From: Flavobacterium commune
Lineage (GTDB): Bacteria; Bacteroidota; Bacteroidia; Flavobacteriales; Flavobacteriaceae
Assembly (NCBI RefSeq): GCF_001857965.1
Contig: NZ_CP017774.1
Location: 620,001-684,000 of the forward strand
DNA length: 64,000 nucleotides
Reading direction: 5' to 3'
Shown: positions 20,036-27,010 of the stretch, piece after piece
Layout of the letters: each line of letters begins with the position of its first letter
How positions within the stretch are numbered: the first letter of the stretch is position 1
Program-made: the position numbers and the translations under genes
Notes under the pieces: generated by a model
Database searches by the model: none
Told to the model about the DNA's origin: nothing
The model's input: the letters and a program-made list of their open reading frames with translations, nothing else

Positions 20036-20329
20036 ATGGGCGAAATAAAATTCTTAAAAAAAACAAGAATTCAATTTTTTAATATTCAAAAAACAAAAAA
20101 GATGAAAAAATTCATTATTACTTTAAGCACGGTTAAAAGTTTACAGGGTTGGTCCGAAACCAATAATATAGAACAGTTCAACCTCATAGAATGTGAGTTT
20201 TATTCAAGTAATTTGGAAAGTGCAGAAAAATTTATGAAAGTTTTGGAATAAAATTACCGACTACCAAACGGAATAGCAGTTCAGGCCTTTGTTTTAAAAG
20301 AAAAAAATCAAAATACAAATTCTAAATAG
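20036..20329 (+). pseudogene. Small ORF with an in-frame TAA, possibly a broken gene
   Basis: Reading from ATG 20036 (or the better-placed ATG at 20102, MKKFIITLSTV) gives up to 71 residues to a TAA at 20249-20251. The same frame then stays open 25 more codons to TAG at 20327-20329 and reads as plausible protein (NYRLPNGIAVQAFVLKEKNQ). This could be one ~75-residue protein (from 20102) broken by a nonsense change, or simply a short gene followed by chance sequence. No family is recognised. Confidence 0.35.
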
Positions 20330-20348
20330 CTATCGTGAATCCTTTCCC

Positions 20349-20358
20349 AGCTCGCGCG
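20349..20358. repeat. Left target-site duplication of the IS4-family element
   Basis: agctcgcgcg here is identical to 21799-21808 on the other side of the element. Ten bases is a usual duplication size for the IS4 family. Confidence 0.9.
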
Positions 20359-21798
20359 CAATGTCATTAAGTTAAGCCGAAATCAAATAGTATCCTTTTG
20401 ATTCTTAGTTGTTTTAGGTTTTATTCTAGATCTGTATTTACCTGATTTTCTCTCAAATGACCGATTTGGTCTTATTGGAACGAGATGTGATTTGAATAAT
20501 TCTTTTAATTCATCTAATATAGTTTCTTGACACGAATCTTGATTTAAAAAAAGCTCAACAATTCGATTTTTTAAAAAACCATAGGATAAGTTATTGTTTA
20601 CTTTATAAGTGTATATTTTAGTGCTTTTCTCATTGATTTCATCTTCTAATTCACTCACAATCAAAGTTTGTACATTACTAATAAATAAAGCGGCATAAAA
20701 ATCTTGTTGTATGGTTTGATTCGAATAACCCGAAAAGTGTTCAATTTTTAATTTATTCTTTAGTTCGTCGTAAAACGTTTCGATTTTCCATCGTTTGGCG
20801 TACAATTTTTTAAAGAGATTTGAAGGAAATTCTTGAGAGTCTAACAATGAAGTAATAAGGATTTCAACTTTATCATTAGGTAATTCTACACGAACCAATC
20901 GTACTTCAATTGGAGTGTTTTTACCATAAGGTTTATCGGAGAGTTTTGTGTTTTTGCCCGGAAAAATTTCTACTATTTGTGACGCTTTTTTACTTTCAAC
21001 AAAATCCATTACCGTTTGGCTAAAAGTAGTTTTTACACGCATTAAAAAGTTGATATTCTTTTCAATATGTTGGTGTATAAAATTGTATGAAGGATAACCC
21101 CTATCATAAATGAGTAAATCTTTTGGATTGCAACAATGTAGATGCACAAGGGCTAAATCTCTTTCGCCAATTTCTGGAGTAGCCAAAACTCCATCTAAAA
21201 CATATTTATTTAAAACATCAAATAAAACGGAACAACGAGCTTGTACAATATGCGAATCTGTTTGATTTTTAGTAACGCCGTATATCGCTTTTAGTTCTGT
21301 TGTTATGGGCAAGGTAATTCGGGTGCTATCAACCGCTAATAGTCGAAAACCTTTCCATAGATGTATTGCATCATCGTTATCGGTATAAAACTCTTCCAAT
21401 AGCATAGAAGACAAGTGTTTAAAAACTTCAGGTTTAATTTTTCTTCTAGCTTGAACAAAGGCACTTTTGGTAAATTTAGGAAAAGACTGCTGTTTAAAAA
21501 ACGAAACAAAATTTTCGATTTCAAGTGATAAACTTTTTCTCAGAAGGTTTAACATAAAGAGTAAAATGATTGGAAAATGTTGCTTTCTGTTTCTAATGAA
21601 ATACTTATCAGATATTCTAAAATGCGACTTAAACTCTTCTGAAAAAATTTCATTTTTAATTTTATTGAAGATAAAAGTACTCGTTTTTTTTCAAAATTCA
21701 GGTGTTATTATTTGATAATAAAAATACGAAAAATAGTATTAAAAAACAATTAAAAACACTTGCTAATTCAGCAAAAAACTCTTAACTTAATGACATTG
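20359..21798 (-). mobile_element. Complete IS4-family insertion sequence, 1440 bp
   Basis: Perfect 18-bp terminal inverted repeats caatgtcattaagttaag (20359-20376) and its complement (21781-21798) bound one DDE transposase gene. A 10-bp direct duplication, agctcgcgcg, flanks both ends. Exact ends and duplication point to a fairly recent, intact insertion. It entered a short GC-rich stretch about 35 bases upstream of the gene at 21843 and may have cut that gene from its promoter. Confidence 0.93.
20383..21555 (-). CDS. IS4-family DDE transposase
   Basis: A 390-residue transposase from the first ATG. The catalytic D-D-E series is visible: LLAVDSTRI, LIYDRGY, and the C-terminal YREK motif YAKRWKIETFYDELKNKLK. 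The frame is open 45 codons further upstream to 21690, and that extension (IKNEIFSEEFKSHFRISDKY) reads like the normal N-terminal domain of this transposase group but has no ATG. Translation may therefore begin at a rare codon such as the ATT near 21660, or the start codon has been lost. Catalytic residues appear intact. Confidence 0.92.
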   Translation of the reverse strand: MLNLLRKSLSLEIENFVSFFKQQSFPKFTKSAFVQARRKIKPEVFKHLSSMLLEEFYTDNDDAIHLWKGFRLLAVDSTRITLPITTELKAIYGVTKNQTDSHIVQARCSVLFDVLNKYVLDGVLATPEIGERDLALVHLHCCNPKDLLIYDRGYPSYNFIHQHIEKNINFLMRVKTTFSQTVMDFVESKKASQIVEIFPGKNTKLSDKPYGKNTPIEVRLVRVELPNDKVEILITSLLDSQEFPSNLFKKLYAKRWKIETFYDELKNKLKIEHFSGYSNQTIQQDFYAALFISNVQTLIVSELEDEINEKSTKIYTYKVNNNLSYGFLKNRIVELFLNQDSCQETILDELKELFKSHLVPIRPNRSFERKSGKYRSRIKPKTTKNQKDTI

Positions 21799-21808
21799 AG
21801 CTCGCGCG
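21799..21808. repeat. Right target-site duplication of the IS4-family element
   Basis: agctcgcgcg repeats the left flank at 20349-20358 exactly. Confidence 0.9.
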
Positions 21809-21842
21809 TGCATCTCGCTCGTGCAAATGATACAACATAACA

Positions 21843-22148
21843 ATGAAACAAAGCCCAAAAAGAACTTTACGAAGCTGCGAAAAAGACCATCAATACTACA
21901 AGAGTAGCGACTGTCCGGTTTGTCCTGTTTGTGAATCAGAAAGAAAACCTCTCCAAGGTTTTTTATCTTTGTTATCGGCTCCTGCCAGAAGAGTATTAGA
22001 AAATAAAGAAATTACCACTTTAGAAAAATTAGCAGAGTATAGCGAAAAAGAACTTTTAGCACTTCATGGTTTGGGCAAAAGTTCCATTCCTAAACTACTG
22101 TCGGCATTAGAAAAAGAAAATTTAGCTTTTAAAAAAGAATATGAATAA
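21843..22148 (+). CDS. RNA polymerase alpha C-terminal-domain-like helix-hairpin-helix protein
   Basis: A 101-residue protein. An N-terminal cysteine cluster (SCEKDHQYYKSSDCPVCPVCE) resembles a small zinc ribbon. The C-terminal half (about 42-90) holds a helix-hairpin-helix of the alpha-CTD type (TLEKLAEYSEKELLALHGLG, GKSSIPKL). Such stand-alone proteins occur in Bacteroidetes and may bind DNA or RNA polymerase; the role is unknown. The IS4 element lies only 34 bases upstream of the ATG, so native expression may be lost or driven from the element. Confidence 0.75.
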   Translation: MKQSPKRTLRSCEKDHQYYKSSDCPVCPVCESERKPLQGFLSLLSAPARRVLENKEITTLEKLAEYSEKELLALHGLGKSSIPKLLSALEKENLAFKKEYE

Positions 22149-22525
22149 TACGAAATACAATATTCATATAAACTTATGAGTATTTTTATCTCACGCAGAT
22201 ATAGCAAATTATAGCAGATAAAAGATCTGGAAAAAACTGGGTGCAATTTTAACTAAATATTCAATTTTCAAAAACCTATCAAATTTTCTCAAAAAACACA
22301 GAAAAACCACCCCGTCTTTCAGACACCCCTCCAAAGGAGGGAAAACCACACACCTTCCCCTCCTTTGGAGGGGTGCCCGGAGGGCGGGGTGGTTAATTCC
22401 GTATTAATAAACTAAAGGAATTTCAGATAATCCATTAAAAAAACTACAAAATCTGCGTGCCATTAAAAATCTAAATTTGACAACCTTCAAAAAGTTATCA
22501 AATTTTCTAAAAAAAGGAAAAAATA
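22149..22525. other. 377-bp intergenic region with repeats
   Basis: No coding frame is convincing. It contains phrases of the tctcacgcagat/aatctgcgtg type at about 22190 and 22449 and the 90-bp GC-rich palindrome at 22305-22394. The last 25 bases are an A-rich leader for the DUF2200 gene. Confidence 0.6.
22305..22394. repeat. Long GC-rich palindrome (aaccaccccg ... cggggtggtt)
   Basis: The left arm 22305-22343 and right arm 22355-22394 are inverted copies, with the core cccctccaaaggaggg matching cccctcctttggagggg and the outer aaccaccccg matching cggggtggtt. An 11-base AT-rich loop separates them. This is a strong hairpin in AT-rich DNA and belongs, as far as I recall, to a repeat family spread through Flavobacterium intergenic regions. 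Confidence 0.85.
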
Positions 22526-22876
22526 ATGAACAACCACAAAGTCTTCAAAATGCCCTTTGCGTCAGTTTATCCGCATTACCTTGCTAAAGCGGAGAAAAAA
22601 GCACGTACTAAACAGGAAGTAGATGAAATTATATTTTGGCTCACAGGCTATAACGAGCAAAATTTACAACACATACTCGACAACAAAACCGACTTTGAAA
22701 CTTTCTTTACTCAGGCACCACAAATCAACCCAAATGTTACTAAAATCACTGGCGTTATTTGCGGTTACCGCGTAGAAGAAATCAAAGACAAACTGATGCA
22801 GCAAATTCGTTATTTAGATAAATTGATTGACGAATTAGCTAAAGGAAAGGCAATGGATAAAATTTTGAGGAAATAA
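22526..22876 (+). CDS. DUF2200 family protein
   Basis: A 116-residue cytoplasmic protein whose layout matches DUF2200: an opening [20 protein letters not shown], then a central FWLTGY motif and a C-terminal helix ([21 protein letters not shown]). The family has no established function and often shows signs of horizontal spread. It stands alone between repeat-rich DNA and the NYN gene. ATG at 22526 keeps the conserved HKVFKMPF start. Confidence 0.8.
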   Translation: MNNHKVFKMPFASVYPHYLAKAEKKARTKQEVDEIIFWLTGYNEQNLQHILDNKTDFETFFTQAPQINPNVTKITGVICGYRVEEIKDKLMQQIRYLDKLIDELAKGKAMDKILRK

Positions 22877-22982
22877 AAATCAAAACGCTCATTCAAAAGC
22901 TGGCATTAACAAAACTTTAAAAGACAGTGCAGGACATTTTCAGAATAAAGAATTACTATCTTTAGCACTCAAAATAAATGTC

Positions 22983-23780
22983 ATGCCACAAAACACTAAA
23001 GAACTTAAATTAGCCGTATTAATTGATGCCGACAATGTTCCATACAGCAATGTAAAAGGCATGATGGAAGAAATTACTAAATACGGAACTCCCACCACCA
23101 AACGTATCTATGCCGACTGGACTAAACCCAATGCCAATGGCTGGAAAGCGGTTTTACTGGAACATGCCATTACACCCATCCAACAATACAGCTATACTAC
23201 CGGCAAAAATTCTTCTGATTCTGCGTTGATTATCGATGCGATGGACTTATTATATTCCGGAAAACTAGACGGTTTTTGTATTGTTTCCAGCGATTCTGAT
23301 TTTACTCGTTTAGCTATTCGCCTTAGAGAATCAGGCATGAAAGTTATTGGGATTGGAGAACAAAAAACACCAAAACCCTTTATAAGTGCCTGTGACCGAT
23401 TTATTTTTATTGAAGTTTTGGACGGTGCTATCAAGAAAAAAGTTGCCAAAACTATAATTGAAACCAAAAAACCAGTCGAAAAAACCACTACTAAAACTAT
23501 TGAAAAACCAACACAAAAACCACTTAACAAAATTGATGAACCTACTATAGAATTAATTGAATCCACCATTGAAGACCTTGCCGATGATGATGGCTGGGCT
23601 TTTCTGGGCGATGTTGGGAATCTTATTGTAAAGAAAAAACCGGAATTTGACCCTAGAAATTATGGTTTTTCAAAACTAACTCCGATGCTTAAATCACTCA
23701 CCGATATTCTTGAAATCGACGAAAGAGATTCAGACAAAAAAGGAATTAAGCATGTTTATGTTCGGTTGCTATTTAGTTAA
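22983..23780 (+). CDS. NYN-domain (PIN-like) nuclease with C-terminal LOTUS/OST-HTH domain
   Basis: A 265-residue protein. The N-terminal NYN domain (about 8-145) keeps the acidic metal-binding residues of PIN-fold nucleases (LIDADNVP with Asp15/Asp17, SSDSALIIDAMDLL, and SSDSDFTRLA). A lysine/threonine-rich linker follows (150-190), then a LOTUS-type winged helix (about 195-262, DGWAFLGDVGNLIVKKKPEF). NYN-LOTUS proteins are thought to act on RNA in bacteria (LabA/DUF88 group), but the target is unknown. It is transcribed alone, 106 bases after DUF2200. Confidence 0.85.
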   Translation: MPQNTKELKLAVLIDADNVPYSNVKGMMEEITKYGTPTTKRIYADWTKPNANGWKAVLLEHAITPIQQYSYTTGKNSSDSALIIDAMDLLYSGKLDGFCIVSSDSDFTRLAIRLRESGMKVIGIGEQKTPKPFISACDRFIFIEVLDGAIKKKVAKTIIETKKPVEKTTTKTIEKPTQKPLNKIDEPTIELIESTIEDLADDDGWAFLGDVGNLIVKKKPEFDPRNYGFSKLTPMLKSLTDILEIDERDSDKKGIKHVYVRLLFS

Positions 23781-24061
23781 AAAAACAAAAAAAATGCCAG
23801 CAATTTCACTAATCAACACAAATTCGAAAATTAAACTATTACACGAATAAACCTAAAAACAGATAAAATTCGTGAAATTTAATTTTTTAGAATCATTGAA
23901 TTTAATGCCTATTAGTGAAAACCGACTGCCGATAAGGCAGGTTTGAGCCAAAAAACTGCTTTAAAGCATTCGCCAAAACATTAAATAAATATTAAAATTC
24001 CCGGTATTTATTCAATTCTTCGTTATTCTTCTTATTTTAGATAACTACAACCCTTTTTATT

Positions 24062-25570
24062 ATGAGAAAAGAATTTTTTATCATTGGTACAGGACTTTTT
24101 ATCCTCAGTCTTGCTGCACATTTTCTGTTCAAAACCAGTCTTTTAATCGCTATTTCTATTTTCATTCTATTAATAATTGGGATTTTTAATAGTATGCAAC
24201 ACAAGCATAGTATTCTGAGAAATTTCCCGGTCTTAGGATATTTCAGATACATGTTTGAAGAAATAGCACCTGAAATCCAACAATATTTCATCGAAAGAAC
24301 TACTGACGGAAAACCTTTCTCCAGAAACGAACGTTCGCTAGTCTATCGCCGTGCTAAAAACATTAGCGACACTACCCCTTTTGGAACCCAACTGGACATT
24401 AACACTTCTTCTTACGAAGGGTTAAAACATTCTATTTTCCCGGCAAAAGTAAACCACGAATTACCTCGTGTAAGCATTGGCGGTGCCGATTGCACACAAC
24501 CCTATTCTGCTTCTTTATTTAATATTTCAGCAATGAGTTTTGGTTCTTTAAGCGAAAATGCCATTATTGCTTTGAACAAAGGGGCGCAAAAAGGAAATTT
24601 CTATCACAATACCGGCGAAGGCGGACTGACCCAATACCATTTACAAGGAGGCGATGTCACCTGGCAAATTGGTACCGGTTATTTTGGTTGCCGCAATGAC
24701 GAAGGAAATTTTGATGATGAAAGATTTGCCGAAAAAGCCAATCATCCTTTTGTAAAAATGATTGAAATAAAACTGTCTCAGGGAGCCAAACCGGGACATG
24801 GAGGCGTTTTACCCGCAGCTAAAAACACCGACGAAATTGCAAAAATCAGAGGCGTAAAACCACATACCGAAATCCTTTCACCGCCCTGTCATACCGCTTT
24901 TGACTCACCCAAAGGCTTAATCGAATTTGTTGCCCGCCTTCGGAATTTATCCAACGGAAAACCCATTGGATTCAAACTCTGCATTGGTCAAACTTCGGAA
25001 TTTGAAGCCATTTGTCAGGAAATGATGGAGCAAAACTGCTATCCTGATTTTATAACTGTTGATGGTGCCGAAGGTGGTACAGGTGCAGCTCCTTTAGAAT
25101 TTTCAGACGGTGTGGGCATGCCATTAGAACCTGCTTTAATCTTTGTAAACAAAACGCTCATCCGATTAAACATTCGCGACAAAATACGCATTATATGCAG
25201 TGGAAAAATCATTTCAGGTCACGCCATTTTAAAAGCCATTGCCTTAGGAGCTGATTTATGTAATAGTGCCCGTGGATTTATGTTTTCATTGGGTTGCATT
25301 CAGGCTTTGCGCTGCAACACTAACAAATGCCCGGTAGGAATAGCAACTCAGGATCGAATGCTGGAAAAAGGTTTAGTCATTGAGGATAAATTTGAAAGAG
25401 TATATCATTTTCATAAAAACACCCTTCATGCTGCCAACGAATTGCTGGCCGCAGCAGGAAAAACAAATTATACAGAAGTAGATGTATCGTTATTTATGCG
25501 CGGAAATGAATTTACCCATTTATCCGATTTGTATTTCCCTGATAATTTGAGCAATGTAACCAAACATTAA
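24062..25570 (+). CDS. FMN-binding glutamate synthase family protein
   Basis: A 502-residue protein with two N-terminal membrane segments (about 6-40) and then the FMN/glutamate-synthase domain of the archaeal-type large subunit. The cysteines of the 3Fe-4S cluster are present (CIQALRCNTNKC, residues about 413-424, pattern C-x5-C-x4-C), as are FMN-phosphate-binding glycines (DGAEGGTGAAPLEF). It lacks a glutaminase domain, so it is not a full GltB. The physiological electron partner and substrate are unknown. It is a single gene; the convergent small RNA gene ends right at its stop. Confidence 0.88.
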   Translation: MRKEFFIIGTGLFILSLAAHFLFKTSLLIAISIFILLIIGIFNSMQHKHSILRNFPVLGYFRYMFEEIAPEIQQYFIERTTDGKPFSRNERSLVYRRAKNISDTTPFGTQLDINTSSYEGLKHSIFPAKVNHELPRVSIGGADCTQPYSASLFNISAMSFGSLSENAIIALNKGAQKGNFYHNTGEGGLTQYHLQGGDVTWQIGTGYFGCRNDEGNFDDERFAEKANHPFVKMIEIKLSQGAKPGHGGVLPAAKNTDEIAKIRGVKPHTEILSPPCHTAFDSPKGLIEFVARLRNLSNGKPIGFKLCIGQTSEFEAICQEMMEQNCYPDFITVDGAEGGTGAAPLEFSDGVGMPLEPALIFVNKTLIRLNIRDKIRIICSGKIISGHAILKAIALGADLCNSARGFMFSLGCIQALRCNTNKCPVGIATQDRMLEKGLVIEDKFERVYHFHKNTLHAANELLAAAGKTNYTEVDVSLFMRGNEFTHLSDLYFPDNLSNVTKH

Positions 25571-25709
25571 AAAAAGAGGAGGGCTATTAAAGCCCTCCAA
25601 AATTGGTTTTGATTTACTATCTCTCAACTTATAATTAACTAAATTCTGCTGCTGATTGTGCTTTCATTTTCTACCCAAATTAACATACACACATAATGAA
25701 TCAAAACCA
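25569..25709 (-). ncRNA. Putative small RNA A, ~140 nt, 6S-like architecture
   Basis: Read on the minus strand, a promoter box TATCTTTA (25715-25722) is followed four bases later by GTGGTTTTGATT. Its partner AATCAAAACCA closes a long-range stem with 25604-25614. A rho-independent terminator follows: a perfect 8-bp stem at 25578-25585/25591-25598, then CTC and seven T (25569-25575). The RNA has no sizeable ORF. It shares promoter, closing stem, an internal TATAAGTTGA (25624-25633) and terminator with the RNA B gene 850 bases away. A closing stem at the extreme 5' end, a large open centre and a terminator fit 6S RNA, but the identity is not proven. Confidence 0.65.
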
Positions 25710-25714
25710 CAGTG

Positions 25715-25722
25715 TAAAGATA
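25715..25722 (-). promoter_or_regulatory. -7 box of small RNA A
   Basis: TATCTTTA on the minus strand fits TAnnTTTG except for the last base and is identical to the box of RNA B. A TTTC lies about 19 bases further upstream in place of TTTG. Confidence 0.5.
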
Positions 25723-25819
25723 CAACTAATAACTAAAAAAGGAAAGACCACAGAAAAAATTTAATACATAATTAACTAAAAAACAACAACTTACACCAGC
25801 ACTTTAAACAAAAAAAGAA

Positions 25820-26398
25820 ATGAAACTCGTATTTGCTTCAAATAACAAAAATAAAATCAAAGAAATCCAACAACTACTTCCCGATTCAATTGAAATTTTA
25901 AGTCTGGAAACAATTGGTTGCCATGAAGAAATTCCCGAAACTTCGGATACCATTGAAGGCAATGCCGTGCTTAAAGCAAATTATGTAACTGAAAAATACG
26001 GTTACGACTGTTTTGCCGATGATACTGGTCTTGAAGTAGAAGCTTTAAACGGAGAACCTGGTGTATATTCGGCACGATATGCCGGAGAACAGCGTAATGC
26101 CGAAGACAATATGGATTTATTATTAAAAAATTTAGTTGGGCAAAATAATCGAACAGCACAATTCAAAACCGTTATTGCTTTAAATCTTAACGGAACACAG
26201 CAACTGTTTACAGGAATTGCCAAAGGAAAAATTACTACTGAGAAATCAGGAAATCAGGGATTTGGTTATGATCCTATTTTTCAGCCCGAAGGATTTCAGG
26301 AAACCTTTGCCGATTTATCATTGGAAACCAAAAACCAAATTAGCCACAGAGGAAAAGCAACTCAATTGCTGATTTCATATTTAAACGAAATAAAGTAA
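25820..26398 (+). CDS. rdgB: Non-canonical purine NTP pyrophosphatase (Ham1/RdgB family)
   Basis: A 192-residue ITPase that hydrolyses dITP, ITP and XTP to monophosphates and keeps deaminated purines out of DNA and RNA. Family motifs are in order: N-terminal LVFASNNKNKIKEI (SxNxxK substrate loop), TIEGNAVLKA, FADDTGLEVEALNGEPGVYSARYAG and the C-terminal GFGYDPIF plus SHRGKA. Length is typical. It is a lone plus-strand gene placed between two small RNA genes that are transcribed on the other strand. No clear -7 box is visible. Confidence 0.96.
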   Translation: MKLVFASNNKNKIKEIQQLLPDSIEILSLETIGCHEEIPETSDTIEGNAVLKANYVTEKYGYDCFADDTGLEVEALNGEPGVYSARYAGEQRNAEDNMDLLLKNLVGQNNRTAQFKTVIALNLNGTQQLFTGIAKGKITTEKSGNQGFGYDPIFQPEGFQETFADLSLETKNQISHRGKATQLLISYLNEIK

Positions 26399-26418
26399 TC
26401 AATCTTAAATTTGACTAT

Positions 26419-26557
26419 AAAAAAAGGGGGCTATTAAAGCCCCCACTTTGTGGTTTTGATTTATCATTATCAACTTATACATATACCAGCATAGCTGACT
26501 ATTGAAATATTTATCTCACGTAGAAGATTAATACTTTCAAGTAATTAATCGAAACCA
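26419..26557 (-). ncRNA. Putative small RNA B, ~139 nt, paralogue of small RNA A
   Basis: On the minus strand the RNA would open with GTGGTTTCGATT, pairing with AATCAAAACCAC (complement at 26450-26461) as a 12-bp closing stem with one mismatch. Inside lie a hairpin (GATTAATTACTT ... GTATTAATC) that competes for the 5' strand and a small CAGC-TAT-GCTG hairpin. The conserved TATAAGTTGA is at 26470-26479. The end is a textbook terminator: stem gggggct (26426-26432) with agccccc (26438-26444), loop ATTAA, then seven T (26419-26425). The same ATTAA loop and GGCT/AGCC stem top occur in RNA A. A 6S-type RNA is the leading guess. Confidence 0.7.
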
Positions 26558-26562
26558 CGTAG

Positions 26563-26592
26563 TAAAGATACAAAAAAAACATCTTTTAACAA
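26563..26592 (-). promoter_or_regulatory. Promoter of small RNA B
   Basis: TTG (26590-26592) and TATCTTTA (26563-26570) on the minus strand are separated by 19 bases. This is the spacing of Bacteroidetes housekeeping promoters, and only the last base of the -7 box departs from consensus. Confidence 0.65.
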
Positions 26593-26981
26593 TTTAAAAA
26601 CCAACACATTAACCAATAATTAACATTCACTTTTTTTAAGCAACAAACAAGAAGGTCTTTATTGTTCAATATCTCTTGTTAAAAATCAATCTTACCAATT
26701 CCAAATTTTAGTTTTCGAATCCAAAAAAAACCGAAAATCCATCACCAAATCATCTCAGGAGGAAAAAAACACCTCATTATTATCTTTTTTAAGTGTACTA
26801 AAATAATTGTTTGAAATCCAACATTTTTATTCATTTTTATTACATAGACCCTCAATAATTACTGCAAAAAACTGAAAACTGAAAGTCTTGAATTTAGTTT
26901 CAAAACATAACTTTCTGATAATCAAAAGATATTAAATCATTAAAACTTAGAATTGCATTAGTTTATATGGATTATTAACAG

Positions 26982-26989
26982 TAATTTTG
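26982..26989 (+). promoter_or_regulatory. -7 box of the DEAD-box helicase promoter
   Basis: TAATTTTG matches TAnnTTTG exactly and predicts a transcript start around 26995. An upstream TTG at 26953-26955 is 26 bases away, longer than usual. The box overlaps a possible TTG start at 26987, which argues for ATG 27011 as the real start. Confidence 0.6.
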
Positions 26990-27010
26990 CACCCTATTTT
27001 AAAAATACAT

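Larger units (their letters stand above)
26399..27010. other. 612-bp intergenic region: small RNA gene plus DEAD-box leader
   Basis: The left part (26419-26592) holds small RNA gene B and its promoter. The rest up to the helicase promoter (26982-26989) is AT-rich with no convincing ORF. The opposed gagg/cctc phrases around 26755-26775 could form only a weak hairpin. Confidence 0.6.

Noticed and set aside
22305..22394. CRISPR-like or terminator explanation for the GC-rich palindrome
   Set aside because: It is a single inverted repeat, not a spaced direct-repeat array, and no T-tract follows either arm.
22983..23780. Possible toxin-antitoxin pair made of DUF2200 and the NYN nuclease
   Set aside because: The genes are 106 bases apart without overlap, and the NYN protein has a LOTUS domain rather than the size of a PIN toxin. 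Nothing links them beyond adjacency.
25578..25598. Terminator hairpin assigned to the glutamate-synthase-like gene on the plus strand
   Set aside because: The run following the hairpin is A-rich on the plus strand and T-rich only on the minus strand, so it serves the small RNA.
26593..26981. Riboswitch or cold-shock leader for the DEAD-box helicase
   Set aside because: The promoter box at 26982-26989 leaves only about 15-20 bases of leader, so this region is not in the helicase transcript unless another promoter exists; no stable structure was seen.
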